A DNA stretch of 64,000 nt. It comes from Atopsyche davidsoni. Taxonomy: Eukaryota > Arthropoda > Insecta > Trichoptera > Hydrobiosidae. The position numbers and the translations under genes were made by a program. The stretch lies in assembly GCA_022113835.1 (NCBI GenBank), contig JAILWY010000003.1, forward strand, positions 11,369,501 through 11,433,500, in the 5' to 3' direction. Shown in pieces: positions 1-13,369 of this stretch (position 1 is its first letter; the number at the start of each line of letters is the position of its first letter). The notes under the pieces are model-generated. The model was given only the letters and a program-made list of their open reading frames with translations, had not been told where the DNA came from and searched no databases.

Positions 1-1065
1 CTCTCCGTGTCTTTTTTCATAACTATGTGTAATAAAAGTCGTTCAAACATTCCGTTTTATGGCTCTTAAAATGAATTTGCAAAAAGTATGGTACATTTGG
101 AATCAGACATGTATTAGAATAATCCTAAGAAGAATCTACTACATACTTTGTATGTAAATTTTATATTTATTGTAATGGATCCTGTTTAAGTTAAAACTAT
201 GTACGATTGCTACAGGTTTGTAAGTTTTTTTAGATAACAGATTGATTTTTTATATAAATTAAAATTGTTTAAAATATGAAAATGATTAGTAAAGCGTAGG
301 TGTTATTTATATTTCTATTAATTAATACAAAAAGCAAAAATTATTTATTGACGCTAAAAAAACCGTTGTAATGATTGATAATAAATTGTTTTGAATTAAA
401 CATTTTTAATCTATTGCAATTATTTTATTTAAAGTTAATAAAATACAGGTGCAAACCAACATTTTTTGCTTATCGTTATATGTCCGCCGTAGCATAAAAT
501 ATGAACGACAACTGGAAACTTACAATTTTTGATGACGCAGCTATATAGAAAAATATTTTTTTTGAAGAAAATATTTATTTTAATTTAATTTAAATAATTT
601 TTGTGAATTTATGTCGTAATAATAATTTTATTAGGATATAATTTTGTTTTTGTTTTGTATGAGAGCACGACTAGGTGTGCCAGTGCAAGTTGGCGTGTGG
701 TCTCGGTCCAGCCACGGGGAACTGGTCAGCAGTTGGCAGCAAGCGTATAATGAGCTAATACTAATTGCAAATGGTCTCCCCCGACGCCCCAAACCCGAAC
801 ACCGGGACACCCTGTGGGTAACTCGCCTGTATTGATCTAGACCTGCCTAATTACAAAAACCACCCTGTGTCTATGTTGAGTAATACTTTTATTAAACACT
901 GCTGATTTTTTTTTAGATTTATACCACATCTTCTTGCTTAGTTTCTATATATTTTTTTAAAAAATATTCACGGTAAACATACATTTATAAGCATTAAAGT
1001 ATTTTTAAATCTTTACCACATTAACACATTTTATCAGTTTATCACAAGTTTATCAGTGAGTAGCA

Positions 1066-1623
1066 TTAAGGGTCTAGGTCCCATAATCGAATTTTTTGAT
1101 TATTTTCTAGTCCGTCTTGCGAAAAATTGACTGCACTAATTAAAAATATTTAAATGCAAAAAGTTTTATACATCCCTTCTTCAGAACATAATATATTTTT
1201 ATTTCTTATAAATTTACTATTAATATGATAAATATGTGTTTTTTCGATTGAAGTGTAGGAATTTGGAGATTCGTCCGGTACATTTTCCAAGAATCCTAAA
1301 CATTTGAAAGTCTTTTTTTCAATTGGAATTGAAAGATTAAATATAAACCATGTGCGCATTATAAATTAAAAAATTTAAAAAAAAAAAATCTTCAACAAAC
1401 TTTGGTTTTGAAAAGTCGTCATTTTATCCAATTTTTCAACATCTTCAAGATTTTATTTTACACTAAAAATGGACGTAAATTAAATGATAAAAAATAGGTA
1501 AATATAATTTATAGTTTTTTCAATACTCTGTAAAAAATCAACTTTCGACATAGAAAAATAAACTGACAATTAAATCCGGTTGGACACCAGAGGCAATTAA
1601 AAGGCTAGAAGCAACTGTCTTAA
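1066..1623 (+). mobile_element. TTAA-flanked MITE, copy 1
   Basis: It begins TTAAGGGTCTAGG and ends ...GCAACTGTCTTAA. It is over 500 bp of AT-rich, non-coding sequence shared with the copies at 30327, 43490 and 47450 (for example ACATCTTCAAGATTTT and CAATTGGAATT). It keeps only the second arm of the internal hairpin (GGACACCAGAGGCA). Target duplication TTAA. Confidence 0.8.
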
Positions 1624-3528
1624 GAGGCAGTGGTTGAAATTTTGAAGTCAACACGTCTTTTACATTACAACACAATAAAAGTACATTTAATAGACAAAGC
1701 CTCTTTTAACAGTTCAAAAATATTTTGTGATGCGATTATTTTCTATTAAGAATTTATGATATGATTTTCACAAAATAAAACCAAATCGCCTACAAAGTTC
1801 TACAGTGTAAAATAACGGAGAATTACCGAAAAAGGCTCTATTGCCCCAGACCGCTGGTTGAACGCCAATCTGTTTGGTAACTTGCCACGTCGATTACCCC
1901 GTATAGATAGCTTGCGTGGCTTACGTAGCTTACGTAACGTGTCCTAGCTTGATTATGGAAAACGTTGCTTTTTTACTTGTAACATTTATTGCTTTTGGCA
2001 CAGCCGGGCAAGTTTCTGGAGAAACATGGCTGAGCTAATTATGCGACGAACTTTTTTGCTTATTTTTTTACTTCACATTATGTTGGCTTATGTAACTATT
2101 ATTATATTTTCTTATAATATTTTTTCAGCTCTATATTAAAAATCTATAATATAATCTTCTGTACAAAAGTGTACACTAAAACAAAAATACACAGAGCTTT
2201 ATGTTCCATATCATTAAATGCTTATTTTTGTATCATTTTTTTAAAGCTTTACTCAAATATGACAAAGACTCATATCAGGCATTTATTAAATTGACTGTGA
2301 AGTAAAAAAAAAAATTAATCCAATCACAAACAAACTAAGAGAGAAGTCTATATAAAAACCGAACTACTCTGTGAGAGCAGAATGCCGCAAGCACAAAATA
2401 AATTGGCTGCCGTTTAAAGTAATTTCATGCTATAACGTGTTTGGCTTGGCGTATCCGGATTTTTTTTTATTTTGTACGGAGAAATCACACAAAACCTGTA
2501 TCAGGTATTGTTTAACAAAGTATTTTTCATGTTTGAAAGCTTTAAATAAGAACTCGGATCTGTAGGTTGATAATCATGTTTACGTATCACTGTACTATTA
2601 AACGATTTAATTTTTTATTTAAAGCAGCTTTTTCGAAACATTACAACATTTTATAATTGTTTTTATTTTAAATATTGAATTAAATAAATCAAAATTAATT
2701 CTGTATTATTCTTGGGACTGGATGACGTATTTTAAATTTGTTGAGTTTCATCAAAAACATTACCTAATCTGCAAGAGACCGCTTTAGTTTATTGACACCC
2801 CATACAATAAAAAACAAATATGAATAGGTTTTCTCTTTCAAAAGCTTCGTTAGATTAGTAAATATTTGACATTTGATGAATATTTATAATTATATATAAC
2901 GGAAAAAATATTTTACAAAAGACGGGCCAGTTAAAATGAATCAAACGGTTTTGCATCAATCCAAAAAAAATCATTTTACTTCAGCGTTACCTCAAGCTTA
3001 TATATGATTAGTTTATGATGCATTTTAAAAGCATTTTCAAAGCCGTTTGATTTTTCATATTTACTGTTTATTTAATATTTATCTACAGTTCACGGGGTGA
3101 AGTATTTGAAGTTTTTTTTCAGTCAACCCTAGATTGTTTAATCTGTAAATAATGCTTGCCATTTCGTTCTAACGATCGGTAAATTTCCTTCGTGAAATGT
3201 AGTCAACAGTGAGCTGCCCGCTGCGATAGTACTAATTATCCAGGCGATGTCTCATATCAGCTGTAAAGTAGGTATGTAGGTAGAGATGTACGTAATTATA
3301 TTGCAACCCTCCCGTGACGACATCCCCCAGGAGCCGGGGATGGAAAGAGCATTGTATGGCTAGATTAGAAAATTATGTCAAGGGAAAATGAGATTTGCCT
3401 TTCTGTTCTGCGGCTATTGACGATATACTCGTCAAAATTTGTGGAAACACAAAAATATTTTTGAAACATTCTTTTGAATTTAATTCAGTGGTTTTGTAGC
3501 AATTATACTATAGTATGTAATAAAAGTA

Positions 3529-4267
3529 TTAGGTGTACAATTAGGTTTTAAAGGATTTTCAAGAGATGGCGTAACTAGAATAAAATCGAAACTGTGTTGC
3601 AACTAACTTCATCATTAGTTTCTTCGTTTGTGAACAGCTGTTCCAACGGCAAAAAAGAAAGGGTTTTTTTTACGTATTGTGACTGGTGACGAACAATGGG
3701 TTCAATACTGCAAAAAATCATGGGGATAGGTTTTTTGTATCGTACTGTGACTGGTGACAAACAATGGGTTCAATACATGGGGAATGCCTGGCCATACGCC
3801 CAAATCGATGCCAAAGCCGAATATTCACAGTGGAATGTTCATGCTCTGTATTTGGTGAGACAAATTGGGCGTGGTGTACTATGATCTGCTACCTCCAAGT
3901 GAAACCATCACAGGGTAACTTTACCAAACTCAATTGATGAGTTTGAACAGCCACAATACGAGGAGAGGCCACATGTTGCGCAGTCGGTCAAAACATACCT
4001 TGAAACGCAGAAATAGGAAGTCTTACCCCACCCGCTATGTAGCCCAGACATTGCTCCTTCCGACTACTATTTGTTTTCGTCGATGACGCAGGCTCTTGAG
4101 GGTCAGCACTTCCGCTCTTTTGAAGAAGTCCAAAATTGGATCGATTCATGGATTGCATCAAACGACACAACGTTTTTTCAAGATGGTATCCAAAAAGTAG
4201 TGGCCAGCGATTGACAATACTTGTTACAATTTTTTGTCAAACTTGAAATAAAATCCTTTACAGCTAA
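3529..4267 (+). mobile_element. Decayed mariner element, C-terminal half of transposase
   Basis: The left end begins TTAGGTGTACAA after a TA; the right end CAGCTAA is followed by TA, so a TA target and a shortened inverted repeat are plausible. Translation in shifting frames gives TGDEQWVQY, then an NTRRGHML-SVKTYLETQK block, PHPLCSPDIAPSDYYLF, FEEVQNWIDSWIASNDTTFF and IQKVVASD. These are hallmarks of mariner transposases, where the Asp in TGD and in APSD are catalytic positions. The N-terminal DNA-binding half is missing, stops and frameshifts are frequent, and the element is well short of the usual 1.3 kb. Confidence 0.85.
3663..3776 (+). repeat. Internal tandem duplication in the mariner remnant
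   Basis: A segment of about 67 bp that contains GTGACTGGTGACGAACAATG and GGGTTCAATAC occurs twice in a row (about 3663-3710 and 3730-3776), with small differences such as GACGAA/GACAAA. It duplicates the region of the first catalytic Asp. Confidence 0.7.
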
Positions 4268-7200
4268 TAAAAATTTGATAAGAACTGTTCGTTCGCTACT
4301 AAGTATAATCGATATTTAAGGATGACGATAAGCTGTGATGCAGCAAGACGGGGGTTGATCTCTCACACGAAGTTTAGTAACAAATTGGTCTCGCTTACAT
4401 GGGCACGGAGCACACAGGGTGTACGTAAGGGCTGATGCGCGGTGTTGCCGCAAATAATTAATGTTATCTTGGCAACCAAAACAATGGTTGACAACTATTT
4501 ATACATGGCAACTCTGGTGGCCCTAAGCGCGGTATAAATTACTCTCGGGCGATATATCAAGGGCGGTTGAGACGCCGGGAGAAACTTTTGACGCCACCGA
4601 GGAATATTTATTTAGTGCCGTAAGAACTTTGAGCAGGGAGGGTATTGTTAATTGCAAATTTACATTTAATAAATTATCATAAAGACGTTGGTTAGAATTA
4701 TAGTAACGCCTAACTTTTGACTTGAAGGGTTTGTATAAATTAAGATTCCATATGCTGCTCAAAATTATTTTTAAAAAAGTGAGATGTACAAGAACAGATA
4801 ATCTGATAATAATGAATCAGTAATAGGACAGGACGCCCAAAGTCATCTTCAATCGACTTGAAATTAGTCAGTATCGTCCTTTAAAAACCATAAAAAATAC
4901 CAAAGATAATGGGAAGCATTGCAAATCTGCATGTGTTGGCGGCTTTTTAGTATTCACAGGGAGACGCGGTTGTTTCAGATTTGATACGACTGAAAACCTA
5001 ATAATAAAAAAAAAACAATCACAAAATACTTGCACAGGGTTTTTTTGCATTTTATTTTTATTAACAACTCTGTTTCAATAAATTTGTATATATTTTTAGA
5101 TTCAAAGATACGAAGTAGAATAATATCACGGGCATACCCAAAACGGGATAAAAAATAATACAGCCATTTTAGTTTAATTTAATGCAGTTAGTCATGAATT
5201 CCAGTTTGATTGTTATTTGACATTTTATATGTTCATTGTAATCAATTCGCTTTTGACTGTAAAATTTTATTGTAACACATTTATACATCAAAATGATCAA
5301 TATACAGTAAAAAAAATGTTAACAAAAAAAACAAACTTTTTATGCTAATATTGAGCTATGATCGATATTTGTATAAAAGTTTATATTCATAATATAATTC
5401 GGGGCATGTTTTCATTACCGATATAATCAATGGATGAGGTCTTATATACATTTGTTAGTGCTAAATAACTAAAAAAATATAGATTTTATTATTTTATCGA
5501 ATGAACTAAAAGAAATCAGGATTACGGAAACGTACAAAATTAATAGGAAGATTACGTCGCAAAGCTCGGAGAATCTTCGAGCGTACCTGGCCGCTGGAAA
5601 GAAACCGAATTTTAAAAAAGAGACAGAGACCCTGGTATAAATTGAGAACATCCCAAAAAAGAGAAGGTTGGGAATATGATTAAATGAATTAAAGGAACAG
5701 AATCCACCTGCTATGGGCGGGTAATTTGGGAAATTAGTAAACGAAGATCTGTAAAATTGGAGATTTTTTTTTGGTAGCATGAATATATTATGTTCTTGAG
5801 AATATGAATTATTTATTTATTTTGTGTTATCTTGTTTCGTAAATAAGATAATAGATCGATTCGTTTTGTTATAATTTTTCAATTGGTATATATTTTTATA
5901 CAATTCTATATAATGCATAGTTAAGAAAAACACAAGAATACGTACTTTTGAGAAGTATCTAAATGAGGAATGTATTAACTAATTTCCCATATTAAAGTGA
6001 AAATGACGAATGTTTCAAAACGACCAAAACCTGTATTTGGTTTAAAGTTCTCTGAAATTTTTTTTGGTGTACAAATAAATACAATATATATAGTGTTTTA
6101 ATTGAAAAATTAAAATCTTAATTTGACGCAACTGAGAAAAAATAGGTCACTAAAAAATGCGTTATAAATTTCAAAATATATAAAGGCTATAAATACTTAT
6201 ATAATTATTTTCTTTATTTCAAGTAAACAATCATCTGATATTATTTGATCAATGAAATATATTATAGCAGAAGCAAGTATCAGACAGCATTCGTTTATTT
6301 ACTTATAAGGAGGTATTCAATGTAAATACATTATAAATACTTTTTGTACAACGTACGTAAATAGGATTTTTTTTTATTGAAAGCAACATTTTTTCAATGA
6401 ATTAATATTTAAGAATTTTTCTTTTAATTTAATGGTTGTATAAAATTGTTTAATGAAGCATACAAAAAATATTTTTTAACAATACAGTGAAATCAAATTC
6501 ACTGAAAAATGAGCAATAGTTTAATTATGTTAAACAAAGCTTACTAGCAATATAAACAAAGATGGCTGATAAACCTTTGCCAGGGAGATGAAGGTGATAT
6601 GACAAAGGCTGCCTGGAGACCAAGAAACAATATTCGAGATATTATCATTCCCTTTGGGAATAGTATCTTGGCTCCCAGTTTCCACAACCCTTACGCCGGC
6701 AGTGCCTCCTCGGCTGTAATTAATATACCAGGTGCTCTCAGGTGAAAGGTGGAGAACTTTGTTTATCAAATATTATGCTTAGCTTGGCAGTAAAAAGTAG
6801 TTTGGTATAATCTGTATGTACGCCTTGAAGGAACTGGAAACGTAATATGTCTTTTTAATAATTTTGTTTATTGTACAACTTCGTTTCGTGTTTGTTTATG
6901 CGAGCAAGAGACTCACAAACTTAAAACCTACAAACCACTTTATTTTTTTTATATAAGAAACCGAATATAAAGAGGCAGGTTTTAAGGTATCCTTGGCAAT
7001 CTCGAGTGTCTTAAGTCTATTGTGTTTAATATTTATCTCTTGTTGTACGGTAGAATTATAAAATAAATGGATCCCAGATGATTATCAAAGATTTATAATG
7101 CCATTTGAATATTGCAAATAACAATGTGTTATACTTATACAGAACTACGGTAAAATTAGTCTATTTTTAACGTGATTTAAATTTAATATACACGTCAGGT

Positions 7201-7436
7201 AGTTAAAGAAATATAATTAAACTCTTAAAAGCAATTGTAGGTATATTTCACGGTAAATCTTAAATATTTTAAAGGAATTTGGGGAGCACAGTCGAATAAA
7301 TAAAAATGGATTTAATGAGATTGTAAACAGCCCGAAGAAGAAGATGATTAATGATATTTAAAAAACGGCAAGATTTCTGCAAATGCCAAAATATTTTATT
7401 TAAATAATGTTATGGAAATTCAATATTTATCAAAAA

Positions 7437-7733
7437 AGTTAAATACTTGAGTGATTTTTCCACATGTAGATTTTTATTGGTGACCGGTTTTACCAACTAT
7501 TCACGTTGGCATTATCAAACAGAGTGAGATTTTAAATAATAACAAGCAGTTAGGTAAACAATTAATAGAGGGAGAGGTTGTTAGAAAGAGATATAACGAT
7601 TATCACGTGGTAAGGACTAATGTGATTTTAACGTACCTGACAAGTGGAGGATTCTATATAATTGCAAATTTTGCAAACCGAAACCGGTCACTAATAAAAA
7701 TTTATATGTGTAAAAATAACTCGAGTATTTTAC
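7437..7733. mobile_element. Long-TIR non-autonomous DNA element, copy 1
   Basis: The left arm AAATACTTGAGTGATTTTTC...TTGGTGACCGGTTT matches in reverse the right arm AACCGGTCACTAATAAAAAT...TCGAGTATTTTAC, roughly 50 bp each. Interior words such as GACAAGTGGAGGATTC and AACAGAGTGAGATTTTA are shared, reversed, with the copy at 57352. Confidence 0.75.
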
Positions 7734-9584
7734 TTATTATTTAAAGTTTTAAAATAATTTTATACTGAGACAAAGAAATCACGTAGCACGAGTAAAGGCA
7801 TTACTGCGGCAGGCGAGAAAATATCTCAAGATTAAAAATCTTAAAAGACGCAGGTAGTGAGCAGTGGAGGCGAAGGCTGTTACTACACCCCCTCGGTTAT
7901 ACCGCACACACTAATATTACATCCCCCAACAATGGGGCCGGAGGAGTGGAGTTCACTTTTATTTTCAGCGTAAGATTTCCTCGAGGAGTGCTCTCATTTT
8001 CATTCAGACATTCCTTTTTTGTGACCATGCTTAATGAAAAAGCGTTTTACGGGCAGGTGCAGCGATCGTCAACTGCAGGTTTAATCATTTGAAATAGACA
8101 TAAAAAATAAAACACAATCAAGACAGCAACAATGCAAGTCGAGGCGAAAAAGCTTAGAGTATTCATTTTTGACACATTTCATAATACATGGTTTTTAATA
8201 AAATCTGTTTTCAGTACCCTCTTTATCAAAAAAATTGTTTATCATTTAAATATAAATAAAGTTTTTTTTTAATAGGTTTTCAAAAGTTTAATTTACTCAA
8301 TTAAATTGAATAAAAAGTTTGGCACACCTGCATCGTAGAGTCGTAGAACACGGTTGCGAAATTTTCAATTGTACTTAAAACCATTGAAAAAGTTTTTTCA
8401 ATACCCAACTTGAAGCCAAGTACTAGACGGAAATTTAAATCTCTCTCATTAGTAGGAATTACAAAATTATACAACACTGCAGAATGTAAATAAAAAAACT
8501 TAAAAAATTATCCCACATTAAAATAAATATTTTAAAAAAATTTAAAAGACACGAATTAATTAAAATAATCAAACAAAAATATTATATTTAAGAGTATAAA
8601 CCATTATATGATAATATGATGATACTCGTAGTTAAATTTAATGAAACATATTCTATGCTTCTATGCTATTTACGATTTGTGTTTTTTTAAAATACTTATA
8701 CAGTTTATAAAAAGTATGTATATAAAAAATATGACGTCAATAAACTGTTTTTTATGTAAATTTTATTTCTGTAATAGTTCTTTGTGTAAAATAGCTCCTC
8801 ATTAATACCAAAAGCTATATTTTTCACTACAAAAATATAAAGTTTCAAAGAATATTTTTCATAAACTAGAGCAATATATTATTTTCATATGAGTCATAAA
8901 TTGTTATTTTTTTTTCAGTGATTTTTCTTTAGATGAGAATATGAGCTCTCTTAAATTATAACAGTTTAATTGAAAAGCCATGGTTTTAATTGTAATCTTG
9001 ATGGTAAATAAAGATCTATAGATACAAGGTTTTAAAATGCAGGTATGTAACGGTGTAAAATTGATAACTCTTAAAATATCTCGTGGTTTATCTACAGTCT
9101 ACCAAATTTATTTGATGTCTTGTCATGAACCACATATCAAATCATGCTTATTGTAAATATACACACTATACTTAAATTGGGTATATGTATCGCAGGCTTC
9201 TAGCCAATTTTTATAATTTTTGAAAGTTGCCATGACCAACAGTAATGCATGTTTAATAAACCAAATGGCTTAAATACAATCACTTAGTTGGATATAAATA
9301 AGCTGGTTATAATTCCCGACCCAAAATACCCTCGTCAAACGCTATAAAGTATTCACGCACGGTCTCGTAAGGGTTGGTGACCCTCTGCCTGCATTGTTGT
9401 CCGCTAAGTGGATTGGCGAGTCAAGTCGGCCAGCATAGTCGGTGCATTTAAACCGTGCCAGACCCACAGGAATTCACGCAAACAATTTATAGACCGAGGT
9501 ATAATATACCCGTTAAGTAGAAGGCTCACTTCATTGTATTTAGTGAATAAACTCATTAGTCACTGCAGCATATTTAATAAATTA

Positions 9585-10252
9585 TTAGGTGTACATTTAA
9601 GTTTTGAAGGATTTTCAAGAGATGACGTTACTAGTATAAAATCTAAATGGACAGTGTTGCATTTACTTTCATTTTATAACCCCATCATTAGGCTTTCTTT
9701 TTCATTATGTGTCATTTCGCTGAAGTGGAAACAACTTAGTTTTTGTGTGCTCCGAATATGCCAATATAAAATAATTTGCGGGAAAGCTTACTTTTCTGCT
9801 TCCATTAGAAGAAAAGTGCAGCTGAAGGCCATCGAATGTTGCAAAAAGCTTACGGGTAACATGTTTTAACGATCTCCACGTGTGAATTTGGTGATTGTGG
9901 TGATTTTAATACCAATGACAAAGAGCGTAAAAGGCGGCCAGAAAAGTTTGCGAATGCCGAATTGGAGTCTATATTGGATGAAAACTCATGCCAATAAACA
10001 TTGAAAGCGACTCAACAAGCCATATCTATCCGCTTAAAATCCATCGGAATGGTTCAAAATGTAGGATATTGGGTGCCGTATGAATTGAAGACGAGAGACG
10101 TCGAACGCTGTTTTTTCACTAGTGAACAGCTGCTCCATCGGCAAAAAAGAAAGGCTTTTTTGCATCGTATTATGACTGGTGACAAACAATGGGTTCAATA
10201 CGATAACTCTAAGCGCCAAAAATCATGGTGAATGCCTGGCCATACACCAAAA
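9585..10252 (+). mobile_element. Decayed mariner element, N-terminal half of transposase
   Basis: The left end TTAGGTGTACATTTAAG resembles that of the copy at 3529, and the following AAGGATTTTCAAGAGATG is shared. The frames then give FGDCGDFNTNDKERKRRPEK, ATQQAISIRLKSIGM, GYWVPYELKTRDVERCFFT, EQLLHRQKRKAFLHRIMTGD and WVQYDNSKRQKSW. These are mariner helix-turn-helix and linker motifs ending at the first catalytic Asp. Homology stops near 10252 and no right end is visible. Stops and a frameshift show it is dead. Confidence 0.85.
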
Positions 10253-13052
10253 TCGATGAAATCTAAATTTTGAAATGAATCCTCACTTTCACAGTTAAAA
10301 TAATCTGATTGAATTTTTTTAAATAAAAAGCCTTTAACTTCGGTCCGCTCTGACAAGTGTTCCAAAGTGCGAGACGGGGCTCATTTTTGAAATAAAACGG
10401 GTCGTAAATTGTCGAAGACGACTTTAAAGGAAACTATTTGATGGCTGCCATTTCCGGCCAATTGGGTAATCGTTCCGTTTGCAAATCGGCCTTCAGAGGG
10501 CCGATGGTCAATTACTTTGCTTTTTGGCCACGCACCGGTTTGCACGACAAACGACACGATTTTCTCTCAAGCGTTTTCTCAACCTGTTGGTCGCAAAAAA
10601 CACTAAGCAATATTAAAATAATTAATTAATATTCGTTTCTATACAACATACAAAGAACTCGTTAAAATCCATGTGACTTGAAAATGTTTTTAGTATAAGA
10701 GTACAAAAATGTTAAATACACTAATTGCGTGTAAAAGCTGCTAACATCGCATGATCATAAAAAATCTCATGCTGTAACATAAATTGATTTTGTATACTGC
10801 AATAGAATCTCCAGATGCGGAAAAAATAACACCATAATTTCTACTTAGGTCTCCGCTATAAATAGTTTAGGAGGTACTGGCCAATACTCAGGGGCGGCCC
10901 GTGAAATAATGTCCGACCCGAATTTGCTTTTTATGTGAAAAACTTCGCTTGAAAAGGGTACGCAGAATATATTTTAATTGCGCTGGGAGAGATCAAAAGG
11001 TACGCCACTGTATCAAGACGGATGTGGAGCGGTTGACTTATTCTACGTCTTGTCTTCCGGGGACCCATTGGCTGAAAGCCTTCCTGAAACGGCCAGACTA
11101 AAAATACCGTCATTAAAATTCAGAACTTTAGTTTAAAACGTTAAAGAAAATATATTTCAAAAGTGCACATTTCTCATCACGAGAGATGTTTTTGAAGATT
11201 TTCAAAAAAAAAGTTAAGTACACTGATTAGTCACACTTTATTGATTTTTTCCGTCGTTTCTTGTGTGAGTTGATTACAGATTATAATATTTTGTGCTTAA
11301 TCAATGTTATGCTAAAAATTATAATTTTATTTGAAAAATATGATGAGTAGTCTAATAGAATTACTTTTTATGTAAATATGGATTGTTTTTTCAAAAAAAT
11401 AAACTATTGTAAAATATTTTTTTTTTATATGATGTAAACTAATTTATTTCACTGTTTATGTAATTTTTGAGTCAATTATAAACTCTATAAGGTATTTACA
11501 ATTTTTTCTACAATTAACATAAAAAATAAGTGCATATGCATCCAAATGAATTCAATGTGCAATAAGTGGCATATATTTTTATAACATCAATAAAATCAAA
11601 CCCTTATACATTCATATAGCACGTGACTTATTTAAATACAATTTTACGAGGGGTTTTATTGCGTCCAAAGAAAGGTCGCAGGATCTCCCAGTATACTGTT
11701 GTATACTGGCGCATAAAGAAGGATTTACAAAGGATAAAGTTCAACTCTGGCTTACTAAAGGATCACGGGATGGCTGGGGTTAAATGTTTTCATATACTCA
11801 CGCCTATCCCGAGCTTCGAAAATTGTATAAATATATATATATACATAAATATATTAATATAAATTTAAAAAAAAATTGTTTTCATAAACATTGATTTGTC
11901 ATATATTTTATTTGTAAAATATATTTTTTAAATAAAATTTTATTCAATAATTTTAATCAAACATCGTTTAAACTCTTTTATATGATTATTTGCCAGTAAA
12001 TTGATGCTATCAAAGAAATAATGTTTCCGTGGAAAAATATCAAATGAGTTGTTTTTCATTTCCACGTGGGTCGTAAATTGATCAAAAAAATTATTTTATA
12101 TACGAATTAAAATAATATGTATATTTTGATTTTTTATATGTGTAAATATTTTATAAGTACAGCGGTATTATTGTTAGCAAAAATCATAAATCTGTCCCAA
12201 ATTCATACGCAGTGTTCTGTTCTGGTGCTTTTGTATTAAAAACGAAAAAGCGTTATTGAGTTCAAAACAACCAATCAATAGGAAAATTTAATTACAAATC
12301 TGAATCAGAATTCAATACAAAATAATTCCTACGAGAGTTTTCATTTCAGAATCCAAATATAATTTTGCAAGCCTGATTTTGCAAAAAATAGCAAAATAAC
12401 AAATCCATTAAGCTAATTGGGAGAGATCCATGACTGATTTACATTGCTCTCGTTTATATTTAACCAAATAAATTGTTCTCGAAATTGATTTACTTTATTT
12501 TCAGCTTATCTTGATAAAGGTTAATTTGATACTCTGTATACATTATATATTATTAACTTCCTAATTTTGTTCTGATTCAAAAATCAACAACTTTATCTCA
12601 AACGTAATCTTAATTTAAAATCGTATTTTTTATGCATGAGAAAATGCGGTACAACCGCAAGATGTTTGTATACATTTATTTAATTTTTTTATCATCTGGA
12701 ATATTCATCACAAGTATCTTGATAATAACTTATCATGAAAAAATATTCCAATACCAAATATATACATTAGGGTGTCCCTTATATGACCAAAAAATTTATT
12801 TTTTCAAATTTCGAAATGGGTACCCTCTACTTTTTTTAGTAATGCTATAAGAGTCTTAAATATAAAATTTCATCTTTCTAGCATAATTGCAACCAGTGCC
12901 GACCGAGCTTCAAAGTTTAGTAAAAAACGTGTTTTGTCTTGATATTTCGGTCTGGTATAAAATCATTATAAATGCAATAAATTAAGTAAATAATAGTAAA
13001 AATTCAATTAGATAAACATTAATCTTTAATCAAAAACATAAAGTAATAACAA

Positions 13053-13369
13053 TCAGCCAGGGTAACTTTTTTTTAGAGTTGTTTTTTTACAGTCCGGATA
13101 CAATTTTCTATGTTCCTGGACACAGCGCAGCAAGAACTGTTTTTGTTCTTCTTCAGCCGTGATAAGTCCGTTAAAATCTTGCATCATTTTAACAGCCCTT
13201 TCAGCAGTATCATTCACAACTCTCAAATAACTTATTTTTCTTTTAGCTTCCTGAAAAGCAGCATTATTATTCCAGGAAGATACATCTTCCTTTAGAAAAC
13301 TGTCGTCGATCTGCAGTCGTGATAAAAATTGTTTGCTCTTTTCCGATACGAAATTATCCAGTGTTTTGC
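13053..13369 (-). pseudogene. Second exon of the transposase-like pseudogene
   Basis: On the minus strand the acceptor is TTTTTTTTCCAG. The exon joins the upstream G in frame, giving LPQRLFGKTLDNFVSEKSK, and reads open for 105 codons to TGA at 13053-13055. It contains VVNDTAERAVKMMQDF and EEEQKQFLLRCVQEHR, the C-terminal signature of this family, ending in a Lys-rich tail. Confidence 0.7.

Noticed and set aside
644..835. 63-codon open frame on + in a GC-richer patch
   Set aside because: No recognisable protein, no signal peptide and no matching splice phase to exon 1. The patch (with ATTGCAAATGG) may be regulatory, but nothing more can be supported.
5469..5780. 103-codon open frame on -
   Set aside because: The Phe/Ser/Leu-rich translation is typical of AT-rich non-coding DNA, with no conserved motif.
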